Assembly (NCBI GenBank): GCA_933207985.1
Contig: OW240912.1
Coordinates: forward strand, 104,625,204-104,689,203
DNA length: 64,000 nt
Direction of reading: 5' to 3'
DNA from: Pelobates cultripes
Taxonomy: Eukaryota; Chordata; Amphibia; Anura; Pelobatidae
Under the pieces are notes generated by a model. The model ran no database searches. It was given only the letters and a program-made list of their open reading frames with translations, and had not been told where the DNA came from. Made by a program: the position numbers and the translations under genes. The first letter of the stretch is position 1, and every line of letters begins with the position of its first letter. Of the stretch, positions 45,313 through 57,289 are shown piece after piece.

Positions 45313-46217
45313 CAGGGCCGGTGTAAGCAATTTTGTCTACACAGGCGATGACGCATGTTGCTGCCCTCAAAATTTGTCTACACCTGTTTGTCTATCCACC
45401 CCCATTTTGCCTATCTTACCCATACTTTTATCCCCTTTGTGCATCTTGCTGCCTTTTTGTTTCTCTTTTCTCTTTTTGCAAATTGTATCTTCTGTCATTC
45501 TTTTCATACTTTTGAGTCTTTATCCCACCTTTTGTGGATCTTAACCCCCCTTGTGTCTTTCATCCCCCTTCTGAATGTTTTCCTCGTTTAATACAACTTA
45601 TCTCCTTTGCCCCATTCTGTGTTTTACCCTCCTTTATGTCTCTCTGTAGCATATAGGAATTGAAACCCTTTCACACACACTATCGCTCACTGACCGATGC
45701 ACTTACTGGCTCATACTTAGACATATACACACTGGGTCATAGACACACACACTGGCTACTTGTTTACACACAAACACAGTCGTCACTGGCTCATATACAT
45801 ACTCACTTGCTCATACACACATGCTCATACACACACACACAGGCTCTTAAACACACACACTTATTGTTTCTTACCATTGTTAAACAGGGGTCCCACCAGG
45901 TGTTGCTGCCCTATGCTGTCATTCTTTCTCCAGAGCGCTCGGCCGCCGGGATAGGACATCATGTATCCCAGCGGCCTTTAGTTCATAACATGCTTGGCCC
46001 CTCTGAGGCTGCACAGTATTTTTTTTCTCCTCCCACGGCCAGCACCGGCATCAACGTACAGCAGAGAGTAAATTTGGCATGGCAACATTAAGTGACCATC
46101 AGGAGAGGGGCTCTCTGTGCTCCCACCTCCTGTCAGTCACCCAGACTTATTTGCGCCCCTAGGACCAGTGCGCCCTAAGGCGGCCGCTTGTACTGCCTTG
46201 TAGTAGCGCTGGCTCTG
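45313..46217. mobile_element. hAT non-autonomous element (905 bp) with 8-bp duplication
   Basis: Left end CAGGGCCGGTGTAAGC and inverted right end (AGCGCTGGCTCTG) are imperfect inverted repeats. Flanks GGTGCTCA (45305-45312) and AGTGCTCA (46218-46225) match at 7 of 8 bases. A TTTTTCATCCCC-type pyrimidine region (45400-45620) and a CA-rich region (45660-45860) fill the interior. No transposase. Confidence 0.87.
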
Positions 46218-46225
46218 AGTGCTCA

Positions 46226-47018
46226 GGCTAATGCTTCCTCAATATCCAATAAGCAGAGGGGATGGAATGCTGGAGGAATGTTTTTAAGCATTAAAACATT
46301 AAAATGGCAAATAAAAGGTGGGTACCAGGGGATGACTATTCAGTGTGATTAAGCAGTCAGAGTGCTTACAGTGTCCTTTTAATTAACTGAATTCTGATTT
46401 CCCAATCTTTGGTAAGATCTATTTTTCTGTATTGTAAAGGAGATAGTTAGCTCTATAGGTAAAAGACAATGGGACGGTAGAGGTTGGCTGTGCTTTATTA
46501 TAAAAATTGGTCCACAAACAGCTGCAATGCTATATTTAAACAGTTTTTATGGTTAGGTGCTTGTTTTCTACATTTCCTGAAAGTCATATTCTTGTAGACA
46601 AAATAAATTTTTATACTCTAAGAGAAGGAACTACAATGTATGTTGTCTTGTTCAGTCCATATAGGTGAGTAAATCTTTAATTGAAATATCCACTACATGA
46701 ACAGGTAATTTTATTTTTGTAATCAGGCATTTTATTATTTCTCTACAATAAATAACAGAGACATATCAATGTTATTCTGGCAAGATATCTTTGAACCATA
46801 AAGGCATTGTAGAAATTGTATTTAAAAGATGTGCTAACGTTAATGAGCAAATGCACATTTGAGCAGCATATTAGACAAAAAAAATAAATAATTCTAATTG
46901 TTTATGCATGGACAGAGAGAAAGTAAGAGACTGGGATTAGGGTAAAATCCAGTGGTCACCTAGACTGGGTAATAGGGAGTAACCCAAAATATGCAATAAA
47001 AAAAAAATAAAAATAAAA
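46226..47018. other. no gene recognised
   Basis: AT-rich sequence. A piece near 46371 (CAGTGTCCTTTTAATTAA) looks like a single TTAA-MITE end, but no partner was found. Confidence 0.4.
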
Positions 47019-47767
47019 CAGCCTTATAATTGCTTATAATTGCTGCTGAAATTGAATGACAGGATAAATTGTTAGATGAAAGTTTGCTAAACAGTGAACT
47101 ATGTGGTTAAATCATAGAACAACTATAATCAAAAGAGGGGGATATATGAGGTTAATGAGGATATCCCCTGAGGTTAGCCCCTGAGGATGGCGTGATTTCA
47201 CGCCGAAACGCACGTCAGGTCTTTTTATCTTCACATATACGGAGCAGCTTAGCAATATGCACTTACTTGGTTTTTTACACTTATTTTCCTTTTGATTTGT
47301 CTGTGGTAGACTGGAGCAAAGGGCCTTGATTTAACCGAGATGAGGCATTAGCATAGAACACCCACAAAGGTGTTTTCTAGAAGATTTAGGGATTAGTGGC
47401 AAGTAGTCTTAGGGATTAGTGGCCTAGTAGCACCTATGAGATTCTATTGCTCTGTATGATTGGTTGCCCCCCTCCCTACCTATAAGAGGCTTTCATTATT
47501 GACTGTCAGAAGGGCAATGTTACCTGCACTATTTATTACCACTATTTATTATCTAATTGCTATGAGTGGTTGTCGAAGTACCGAAGTACATTTCATGGCA
47601 ACTTTACTTTATAATATCTCCTGGATGTAAGCAATATCCTCATTGCCTCATATATCCCCCTTTCTATGATTATAGTTGTTCTATGATTTAACCACCCAGT
47701 TTAGTGAACTTTCATCTAACAATTTATCCTGCCATTCGATTTCAGCATCAATTATAAGGCTGTGTAC
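47019..47767. mobile_element. foldback element with about 140-bp inverted arms and a hammerhead-like centre
   Basis: The left arm (47019-47160) and the inverted right arm (47625-47767) share CAGCCTTATAATTG, GACAGGATAAATTGTTAGAT, ATCATAGAACAACTATAATC and GGGGGATATATGAGG. The spacer of about 460 bases has no coding domain; it contains a hammerhead-like motif (47175-47222) and a duplicated TTTAGGGATTAGTGGC. The family is not recognised; a PLE-related or other non-autonomous retroelement origin is an inference from the ribozyme-like motif. Confidence 0.75.
47175..47222 (+). ncRNA. hammerhead-ribozyme-like motif
   Basis: The core CTGAGGA (47181-47187) fits CUGANGA. A perfect 6-bp stem II follows (GGCGTG/CACGCC with ATTT loop, 47189-47204), then GAAA (47205-47208). 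A 3-bp stem III (ACG/CGT, loop CA) and the cleavage-site C at 47216 complete the core. Very short stem III is typical of hammerheads in Penelope-like elements. Stem I is weak (only a few pairs between 47176-47180 and 47217-47221), so this copy is probably inactive or needs dimers. Confidence 0.55.
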
Positions 47768-49340
47768 AGCCGTACTTACACAGCTGCACTCTAAAATTAA
47801 TAGACAAGGATAGGACTTGGTGTTATATACATAGCAACTATTTTTGTTCCTCAGCCCTATTTTCAATCTGTACCCTATTTTTCCCAATAATTTAATAAAG
47901 AGTTCCTTTACTGGCTACATTTTGTATAAGCATAGCTGTGGGAATTTGGATGTAGAATCTCCCCTTCTGGGTTATATTCAAAGTTTTATCCCTACATTAG
48001 GATAAATGTCTCCCTCCAGTATTTTTAAGTGATATTAATAAAGTTTTTGTTATTTTTCAAGGCTATTTCCAGATTGGACTGGGATCTTATCCTATTAGTC
48101 ACTTTCTATGGAAGTGATTACTAGGATTATGTCATTATTTTTTAAAATTGTTTATGCATTCTTCCTTACTCATTAGTTGGAGCTATTTTAATTAACTCCC
48201 TATTAACAAGTTTACTACGTTCCAATGCTGCAAAGTTGCAGTATATTGTCTAAATCAAGTAATGAGGATTTAGTCCCATCAATAAGTTCATTAAAATGAT
48301 GATGCATTACCTTTTCTAATGGTTTACTACCCTCAGAAGTAGCCTATTTAAGAAATTGATTAATTCTAGAAAACTAGATTTTACCAACTATTTTAAACTA
48401 TTCAATAGATAGATATTAAATAAAATGCATTGCTTAAAATATATTCTTAATTTTGTGTGGGTCATCTGCAGCACATCCACATACTCTGATCATTTTCTAG
48501 TTGTGTCCAATTTAACCAATTACAAAAAAACAGTAGCAATGCATACTGGACCCAAATAAAATCTCAATGAAGATATGCAAAATTAGATGCAAGTCAAACA
48601 TAATTTAGGATTGAATACTAAGGTACACTCCACTTACAACAAAGTTAAATGTTTTTGTGTATCCAAATGCTGTACACATATCTTTTAGAAAAAGATCATG
48701 AAAACAAAAGATATACAACAAAAATATATATAAAAACATATATATTGACTAACAAAACATTGCCTTTTTTTTGCACACAGTAACCAGGCTTTTTAAAGTA
48801 ATCTATTAAATTGTTTTTTTCTTTCTTTTAATTTTTTTTTTACATTGACTATTTTAATTTATCATATTTTTCATGATTACTTTTTTATGCTTTTTAAAAA
48901 AAATTTAATTAAGATATATATACAAAAAAAAATGCTACTACTCAATAAATAAAGAAAAACTTCCTCACAGTTTTACAAAAGTTGATGGGAGGAAGAGGAT
49001 ATCTGACTTGTGGTGATTTGCTAATTGTATTGACTTCTTTAGGTAGTTAACAGGAGTAAATGCGTAGATAATAAATTACAAGTGCAAATCAGAACCTTTT
49101 TGACTCACAGGAAATTGAAATAACAACCAATACTGCTGTATTTCCTTGTTTATATATAATCTTAAACGTAACAAGTAAATCAAATGTTTTACATCCTGGC
49201 ATGTTTGATGATTGAATCGATCTGAGATGCCACAACGTTATACTTTATCTCAATTTGTAAATGTATTGATTTTTTTTCTTTTCACCCAATAAATTGTCTT
49301 CTCAATAAACAGTCAATAGGATGCACAAATGCAAAATTAT
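47768..49340. other. no gene recognised; AT-rich
   Basis: Non-coding AT-rich interval with several A and T tracts around 48720-48950. Confidence 0.4.
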
Positions 49341-49370
49341 CCTAAATAAGATTTAAAATGCATTTTCTGA

Positions 49371-49459
<89 letters not shown>

Positions 49460-49582
49460 CTATATCTATATATATCTATATATCTCTATATCTCTATATC
49501 TCTATATCTCTATATCTCTATATCTCTATATCTATATATATATATATATATCTCAGAAAATGCATTTTAAATCTTATTTAGG
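49341..49582. repeat. microsatellite enclosed by 33-bp inverted arms
   Basis: CCTAAATAAGATTTAAAATG plus CATTTTCTGATAT at 49341-49373 is repeated in inverse orientation at 49548-49582. Between them lies a (TC)n run followed by (TATCTC)n and (TATATC)n. The whole unit would fold into a hairpin with a simple-repeat loop. The open frame rich in Leu/Ser across it is spurious. Confidence 0.93.
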
Positions 49583-49668
49583 ATATGTGTGTGTGTGTCA
49601 GACATGGGACTTTATATGGAAATGTATTTTTTCATTAAATAATGGGCACGTTGTACTATCTTGCACAA

Positions 49669-49931
49669 TAGTGATGTCCCGAACGGTTCGCCGCGGACGG
49701 CTAACATGTGACCCTGTACCTCACAGTCAGCAGACACATTCCAGCCATTCAGCAGCAGACCCTCCCTCCCAGACCCTCCCACCTCCTGGACAGCTCACTA
49801 AGAATGCAGCTTCAAAATGGATGCTGTCTGGGAGGGAGGGTCTGCTGCTGATTGACTGGAATGTGTCTGCTGACTGTGATGTACAGGGTCATATGTTAGC
49901 CATCTGTGGCGAACCGTTCGGGACATCACTA
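49669..49931. mobile_element. foldback hAT-type MITE (263 bp) with 8-bp duplication
   Basis: Starts TAGTGATGTCCCGAACGG and ends with its inverse. Arms extend about 105 bases each, including ACACATTCCAG and GCAGCAGACCCTCCCTCC, with few mismatches. Flanks TTGCACAA (49661-49668) and ATGCACAA (49932-49939) match at 7 of 8. No coding capacity. Confidence 0.92.
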
Positions 49932-50163
49932 ATGCACAATTTAGTAAAAAAAATAAAAAGTACAGCATGTCCACAACTATCTTGGAAGCATGTTTAACTA
50001 TTTAGTGGGTATGATGTACAGCATTGTGCACACAACATAACTATGTTAACTATAGTGATGATTCAGTATGCACCTACCTGTCTCCCTGCTTTTTTAGCCT
50101 TCTTTGTTACCTGGCTGAGTGCTATCATGGTGGTGGAATCGGCCAGACCTCCAGCTGATTATA

Positions 50164-50552
50164 TTAAAGGGTCACTCAGATTTGAATAGAAATTTTTTTT
50201 TTTTTTTTTTTTATATAAATATACCTGGTTGCATCCCCCTGGCTTTCAAGCAAATAACAGATCCAGTTACTTCCTGGTTTGGTTAGCTCAGTGGAACTAA
50301 ACTCAAGAGGCAGCAATTACCCAGAGCACATGTCGTGCAAAGACTTCTCATTGACCTGCTTTTGAATGTCTGTAAACAGCAACATAAAGTATGGTCTGGG
50401 TTAGTAGGTAAGAGCTTGCAAAGGCTACATAGATCTGTAGCTTTTGCAAGCTAGTTTTAGATATAACTCCAATTAAAGTTTTCATTTGGGTTATGTCTAC
50501 TAAACAGTGATATGTATTTATTTTGTATGTTGGCAGTTGAGTGTCCCTTTAA
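50164..50552. mobile_element. TTAA-flanked MITE (piggyBac-like termini)
   Basis: TTAAAGGGTCACTCAG at the left and the inverted GAGTGTCCCTTTAA at the right bracket about 390 bases, with TTAA on both sides. The same AAAGGGAC..T terminus occurs at 60916, 63924 and, inverted, at 53625-53643 and 31840-31852. It contains a 20-T run and no gene. Confidence 0.85.
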
Positions 50553-50881
50553 CTATTACTAGTTTGCTACATTGCCAGAGCTTCTGACAACCACAGGGTA
50601 ATTAACCAAATTGTTAATAGCTGAGAACTCGAATTGAATTTTGACCTAATAAGCCAATTGAACTTAAAATCTGAAATATACACTGCATTCCCAGCAATTC
50701 TCAGTTTAATGAATCTTCTGTTAGACTTGCAATTTTCAATATACAGCAGCTGACAACAGATGCCAATATGCACAGATTTAACTTTAGTCAACCTGGAACG
50801 CTCATTTTGAGCTAGCTTTATTGGTGTTTTTGGAGGCAGGGTTACACCGCGAATAATAGCACTTTGTTATATCTCTGTATT

Positions 50882-51214
50882 CTGTGGCATACATTTAGGG
50901 GTTGGAGTTTCGACCGGGCCCTTCACTCCAGGGGGCCTAGCCGCCCTGCCGACTCCTGCGACCGGGTACCATCTGCCACGTTTTGCGGCCCCGGCCTGCA
51001 CGGCAAACTGCCGGGGCCGCATGTTAAGGGGTCCATTGGGTGGCCCATGCTGTCAGGGCCACCCAATGGATATGGATTGTAAGGGGGCCCGGTCAGCGCG
51101 ACCGGGCCCCCTGTGATTACATCACACAGAGCTGCATGTCACACCTCCTAGCTAACACACAGACCCACGGATCAGTTTCGCACCGGGGCCCCATGGATTG
51201 GGCGTACGCCACTA
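50882..51214. mobile_element. GC-rich hAT-type non-autonomous element
   Basis: Left end CTGTGGCATAC and the inverse of the right end (TAGTGGCGTACG) match imperfectly. Flanks TCTGTATT (50874-50881) and TCTGTATG (51215-51222) agree at 7 of 8. The body is GC-rich and contains GGGCCCGGTCGCG-like inverted boxes near 51080-51115. Confidence 0.75.
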
Positions 51215-52680
51215 TCTGTATGTGCAACATTCTAAACGCCTCACATAAAGAATTTAAGCATGTAGACCACTTCAAATCAGTGGCAATGGTGCATGAAGTA
51301 ACCCTTTAATATACTATTCCCGTAAGGAGTTGGGGCCGATCAGGTGACATAGCGCATCACTGAAATTGTGCATCACGTGATCGTTCCATTAGACTCTTTG
51401 GTACAAATCCTATCTAGCAAATAACCCTCGTTTTAATAAAGAACTCTATATTATCAATTTTTACCAATACATTTTACTTGTTTTGTATTGTATATGTTTT
51501 ATGCAAATGACGTAAATTGGCGCCAAATTTTGAATAAGCAATTGATTGTATTGCCTATAAAAACTCTCAGATACCAGGTTAATGCTTTCACTGCCAGTTG
51601 ATGAAGTCCTGTGTTGGTGAAATGCATTTTGGCTGTTTTTAATATTTTTCAATGTGTATTTTTAAAGGAATATTGGCCCCTTAACTTCTCGTGTGCCATA
51701 TACCTTTTCTGATATTATTATTTTTATTTTATTTTAACCTGGTCATCAAGAATATCGGAGTATTCACTCACAAAAGAATCCTAGGTGGGAATTATACCAC
51801 TCACACTATCATAGTGAACAGTACATCCGGCTCACCTAAATATGAGTACAATACCTTTTATTTTTAACCCTTATATTAATCTCATACAGAGAGCACTATT
51901 TCTGTTTTATCTCTCTCCCTATGCCGAGAAACCTTCACTTCTAGCAATTTATCATCAATTACTACCTATATCCTACCAGTGGGGGATCAACGCCACCGAA
52001 TGCCAGTTACACCTGAGCTTGTACTAGCTCTCCAATAGGGGAGTAGGAATAGAACTGCTGTTACGTTCCCTTTTGCTTGCCTAATACAAATTACACTATT
52101 GGAGTTTCTTCTTTCATTTGCATGCTCAAACCGGACTTATAAAATCCCACTACCTCAGGACTCTCACAAATATAGATCCACATCATATCCAAGTACCTCA
52201 AATAAGTTGGACTTTCATTTATATGTCTTCTGTATGTAAGTATATTATTGGTATTATACTATTTTATTGTTTTTACTGTGGCACAATCTAATTTTACTTT
52301 ATATTGCCCGACTATCCAATGCTTCCAGGTACAGTTCCATTATTTTCTTATCCTGTATCCTTAATGTGCTGATCAGATCACTGGCACTTGAAGGGTTAAA
52401 CATATGAAATAATATAATATATATTTTGATATTTTGCAGGAGTTTTGCAAATCCAAAGGTGTTTTTATTTTTATTTTTTACAAGAGATGGTGAGAGGTCA
52501 AATTGCTTAGATGGAGTCTGGCACCCCACAATCTTAAAAGTTTACCAGACCGCATGGAAAAATGCAAAGCAAGACACAAATAAGAGCATTATGGGTTTTA
52601 GATTACATGGAATAATTAGCTGGTGGAAGCACTGAACAGTAAATGAAGGAAAGCACCCACACCACACTAAGCATGCTGTT
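51215..52680. other. no gene recognised; degenerate hammerhead-like trace at 51595-51633
   Basis: AT-rich sequence. A diverged TTGATGAAGTCC...GGTGAAATGCATT stretch at 51598-51628 resembles the PLE hammerhead pattern CTGATGA...GAAAC with several core changes. No protein domain is seen. Confidence 0.4.
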
Positions 52681-52778
52681 TAATTTTTATTTAAAAAAAA
52701 AAAAAAAATATATATATATTTTATTTTATAAAAAAAATAATATTAAAAAATAATATATATATATATATATATATATAT
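52681..52778. repeat. A-rich and (TA)n microsatellite
   Basis: An A run, two short TATATA blocks and a longer (AT)n run up to 52778. Confidence 0.9.
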
Positions 52779-53579
52779 GATACGCTTGTTTCTTTGCTAC
52801 ATTTTATTTTCACTTGAACTAATGCTTGAGAAGCATTTTTAGTGTAGTCAGTGCTTTCCTTCCATTGCTGTTAGGTGGTAGGTGGGGTTTCATGTGGAGT
52901 CACACCAGAATGTTGCATTTGATGTTATTTGAAATCCTGAGAGGTGACTGTGGGGGAGCCTGTGCTAGGCCAGTGTATTCACTGGTGCAGTACTTCAAAT
53001 TCTAACTTCCACCCCTGTAGCTTCTCCTACTCTCTACAATCCCCTACAATGCTGAGCGTTCCTTTCCCACGCCTTGGAACTGTTCCTGGAGAGAAGAACA
53101 CCTGCAACACTTCCCGCGGGACCAGGTACCAATTTCATGGAACTCTATGTTGGCCTGGTCCAGTAAAGCTGCCCACATTCTAGATGGGTATATGCAAATT
53201 AGTTAAACAAAGAATCACCTTTTTGCCTCATTATTCCATTTAATACATTTCATTGAAGTTTATGTTTGCTGTATACAGCAGCTTTGAAACACAACTCAGG
53301 AAGAGATGCAAAGCCAGTGAACCACTCATGGACAGCTGTTTCGTTGTTAATGCAACTCATGGCCAATCAGTACCTCCTCATAGAGATGAATTGAATCAAT
53401 GCATCTCTATGAGGAAAATTTAGCATCCCCATGCAAAGCGTGGGGACCCTGAACGGCAGGGCTGCTTACTGTGTAGCCCTGAGCCAGGAAGCCCCTCCAG
53501 TGGCCATCTAAGGAGTGGCCACTTGGAGATGTCCCTAGGGGCAATGCAATCACTGCATGAAAATGCCTGAAGGGAGCTA
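52779..53579. other. no gene recognised
   Basis: Mixed-composition non-coding DNA. A short direct duplication of ATGCATCTCTATGAGGA-like and inverted CTCATAGAGATGAATTGA text occurs near 53380-53415 and forms a small hairpin. Confidence 0.4.
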
Positions 53580-53643
53580 TTATACTCACCAGAACAACTA
53601 CATTAAGCTGTAGTTGTTCTGGTGACTATAATGTCCCTTTAAG
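53580..53643. mobile_element. TTAA-MITE right end
   Basis: CACCAGAACAACTACATTAA is followed directly by its inverse and then ATAATGTCCCTTTAA. This is the same end structure as the MITE at the window's right edge and at 31800-31852. The matching left end was not identified; the element probably began somewhere in 53200-53450. Confidence 0.65.
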
Positions 53644-54699
53644 GGAGGTCCCACAACACGTTTCCATGTTCTGCATTTTACTGTACGCACACATAAAAAC
53701 ACAACTGAAAATTTTAGTTTATTTAAATAATATTTCTCTCTAAACTGAATGTTAGCGGTAGAAAATTTCAGATCAATTATTGTGAAAAGAAAAGCATTTA
53801 AATAGCTTACATTTGTAATCACTGATTAAACATTGGATGAGTCTGGCATCTAATTTATTTTCTACACAGAGCACTACACTTATTAAATCACCTTTGGTTT
53901 TCCCACAAGATTCTGTAGCTATTAAAATGGAGACTGACTCTCGTTCTAAAACTGTTCATCGTACAAATGCGTAATTAAAGAGAATGAGCAATAACAGCTT
54001 ATTTAAAATCAAATTTGTTCTAAATTAAAGGTTTGTATAATGAATGTTTTGTGTACATAAATGTGGGTACCTTTTTATCATTTGCCAAAGAAAGATATTT
54101 TATGGGTGTTTTAATTTCATTTTATTTGTCCATCATGCTGCAAGTTAAAAGTAACACAATTTGTAACTTATTTATGCTATTAATTTAGGGAATCACAGAG
54201 ATTTTGTTCCCCTAAAATAAGTTGATTTTCATTACATGATTTATTCATGCAGTCAAACCTGCCACAGTTGTCCTACATTTGATATTGTGGAGACATTTGT
54301 TGGTATATGTAAATATGAAATAATTGGAACAAATAGAATGACAGTTTTGATTTGGTTTTGTTAATTAACTATGAACTATTCTAACATTACAATGTATTAA
54401 GAGTTCACGTAATTTGTAATCAAGACCACATGCAAAAATATTAGTATGCTTTTCCGTTAGATTTCCCATTTTTTTTATATTGCACATTTATGTATTATAC
54501 TTAATTTACTACATTATTTTTTGCTTGATAGACATTGAATCAAAAATCGGCATACACGTATATTTTCTGTTTATTTAGCCAGTTTGTTAGTAATATTTCA
54601 CTTTTTCTCTCTTTGTTTTACTTTCTTATTTACTACTAACCTTTTATGGCACCTCAATAACGTCTGAACTTACCCAAGACACACAAACAAATATCTATA
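53644..54699. other. no gene recognised
   Basis: AT-rich non-coding sequence. Confidence 0.4.
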
Positions 54700-54959
54700 T
54701 CTATCTTTGATTAAAATGCTGATGCCATCTTGAAGTGACAGCCATATGTTCTATATATTCATATATATGTTTCTCAAGTGTATGTCAATGTTTGTGGTAT
54801 TTGTTTTTGCATTTTTTACATACACATTACATTTTTGCTGGGTATTTTGCAAACGTGGTATGTGCCACTATGAACCCTCTCCCCAAATTATGCTCAGGAA
54901 ACTCTACTGAATAAAATAATACCCCCATTAGCGCTATCTTGTAAAGCTACAGTGCCATA

Positions 54960-56578
54960 CAGTTGCAAGAAAAAGTATGTGAACCCTTTGGAATGATATG
55001 GACTTCTGCACAAATTGGTCATAAAATGTGATCTGATCATCATCTAAGTCACAACAATAGACAATCACAGTCTGCTTAAACTAATAACACACAAAGAATG
55101 AAATGTCGCCATGTTTTTATTGAACACACCATGTAAACATTCACATTGCAGGTGGAAAAAGTATGTGAACCCTTGGATTTAATAACTGGTTGAACCTCCT
55201 TTGGCAGCAATAACTTCAACCAAACATTTCCTGTAGTTGCAGATCAGACGTGCACAACGGTCAGGAGTAATTCTTGACCATTCCTCTTTACAGAACTGTT
55301 TCAGTTCAGCAATATTCTTGGAATGTCTGGTGTGAATCGCTTTCTTGAGGTCATGCCACAGCATCTCAATCGGGTTGAGGTCAGGACTCTGACTGGGTCA
55401 CTTCAGAAGGCCTATTTTCTTCTGTTTAAGCCATTCTGTTGTTGATTTACTTCTATGCTTTGGGTCATTGTCCTGTTGCAACACCTATCTTCTGTTGAGC
55501 TTCAGCTGGTAGACAGATGGCCTTAAGTTCTCCTGCAAAATGTCTTGATAAACTTGGGAATTCATTTTTCCTTCAATGATAGCAATCCATCCAGGCCTTG
55601 ATGCAGCAAAGCAGCTCCAAACCATGATGCCCCCACCACCATACTTCACAGTTGGGATGAGGTTTTGATGTTTGTGTAATGTGAGGTTTTTTTCGCCACA
55701 CATAGTGTTGTGTGTTTCTCTCAAACAACTCAACTTTGGTTTCATCTGTCCACAGAATATTTTGCCAGTACTGCTGTGGAACATCCAGGTGCTCTTGTGC
55801 AAACTGTAAACGTGCAGCAATGTTTTGTTTGGACAGCAGTGGCTTCCTCTGTGGTATCCTCCCATGAAATCCATTCTTGTTTAGTGTTTTACATATGGTA
55901 GATTCGCTAACAGGGATGTTAGCATTTGCCAGTGACTTTTGTAAGTCTTTAGCTGACACTCTAGGATTCTTCTTCACTTCATTGAGCAGTCTGCGCTGTG
56001 CTCTTGCAGTCATCTTTACAGGACGGCCACTTCTAGGGAGAGTAGCAGCAGTTCTGAACTTTCTCCATTTATAGACAATTTGTCTTACCGTGGACTGATG
56101 AACAGCAAGGCTTTTGGAGATACTTTTATAACCCTTTCCAGCTTGATGCAAGTCAACAATTCTTAATCGTAGGTCTTCTGAGAGCTCTTTTGTGCGAGGC
56201 ATCATTCACATCAGGCAATGCTTCTTGTGAAAAGCAAACCCAGAACTGGTGTGTGTTTTTTATAGGGCAGGGCAGCTGTAACCAACACCTCCAATCTCAT
56301 CTCATTGATTGGACTCCAGTTGGATGACATCTCACTCCAATTAGCTCTTGGAGATGTCATTAGTCTAGGAGTTCACATACTTTTTCCACCTGCACTGTGA
56401 ATGTTTACATGGTGTGTTCAATAAAAACATGGCAACATTTCATTCTTTGTTTATTAGTTTAAGCAGACTGTGATTGTCTATTGTTGTGACTTAGATGATG
56501 ATCAGATCACATTTTATGACCAATGTGTGCAGAAATCCATATCATTCCAAAGGGTTCACATACTTTTTCTTGCAACTG
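54960..56578 (-). mobile_element. full-length Tc1-like transposon (1619 bp), DD34E, long terminal repeats
   Basis: Ends CAGTTGCAAGAAAAAGTATG in inverted orientation with TA at 54958-54959 and 56579-56580. The terminal inverted repeats are long (about 210 bases) and carry a second AAAAGTATGTGAACCC box near 55158 and 56385, the IR/DR arrangement known from Tc1-type elements. The transposase gene lies on the minus strand. Arms are nearly identical, so the copy is not ancient, although its gene is broken. Confidence 0.95.
55179..56205 (-). pseudogene. Tc1 transposase, DD34E, broken
   Basis: Starts [20 protein letters not shown] at 56205. The paired helix-turn-helix region (residues 1-110, with [16 protein letters not shown]) is followed by ILWTDETKVELF (first D). 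A frameshift near 55660 leads to GGGGIMVWSCFAA. Then come LQQDNDPKH (second D) and [11 protein letters not shown] (E), with 34 residues between by my count. It ends VIAAKGGSTSY at 55179. Two in-frame stops occur at positions expected to be Trp: before VLQQDND (TAG) and before SQSPDL (TGA). The gene would be about 340 residues if intact, normal for Tc1. It cannot produce enzyme as it stands. Confidence 0.93.
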
Positions 56579-57289
56579 TATATGAGACCTGGCTATTACA
56601 CTTTTTACAATTAGACTTTTGATAGATGGATTTGATGGACCTATGTCTCATTTTGGTTCATAATAACAGTTTGACTGTTCAAATGACAACATAAATGCAT
56701 GCAATTCATGAAAGCAGACACCACATGGTATGTCATATGGTATATATTGACACTTATTATACAGCTATTTTAGCATACATTTCTTTCAAAGTTTATAGTA
56801 TTTTATTTTTGCATTGTTTTACATGCACATTGCAATTTAGTGGCTTATTTTGTAAACTTGTGCGCTACTGTAATAAAAATCACTAAATTGTGCTCAGCAA
56901 TATCCCCTACAGTACAGAATGACCCCTTTACTGACTAATTGACTGAGTTTCAGTGCAAATATATGTTTTTGTTTTTTTTTAAATTGAAAATTGAAAATGG
57001 GCATATGGTGCACTTTGGGGAAACCATTTGCAAAGATGGACACCATGGGGACTCTTTCATAATATATTTAGAGTTTTATCGTGGTGAATTTTTTTCACCT
57101 TTTTTTCAAAGTTAGTGGCATTAAATCTTTATCTTTTATATTTTACATACATGTATTTTTGCTGCTTATTTTTTTAAATAACGTGAGTGCCACAGTGATA
57201 AAATGATCTTAAGTCTACTTGGTAACATCTACTAAGTACAACAATACCACAAAGTTGTACATTTACCAACTAACAATCTTTATCCTATA

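Larger units (their letters stand above)
54700..57220. repeat. degenerate tandem monomers interrupted by a Tc1 element
   Basis: Three diverged copies of one unit: about 54700-54957, 56640-56960 and 57060-57220. Shared text is GCATT.TTTTACAT.CACATT, then TTTTGC.G...TATTTT, and GTG.C(A/G)C.A.T.A...A..C.C, followed by AATTGTGCTCAG.AA in the first two. Monomer length is roughly 370-400 bases. The Tc1 at 54960-56578 inserted after the first monomer. I cannot name the satellite. Confidence 0.55.

Noticed and set aside
49358..49570. Leu/Ser-rich and Tyr/Ile-rich 70-codon frame
   Set aside because: Translation of (TC)n and (TATATC)n microsatellite.
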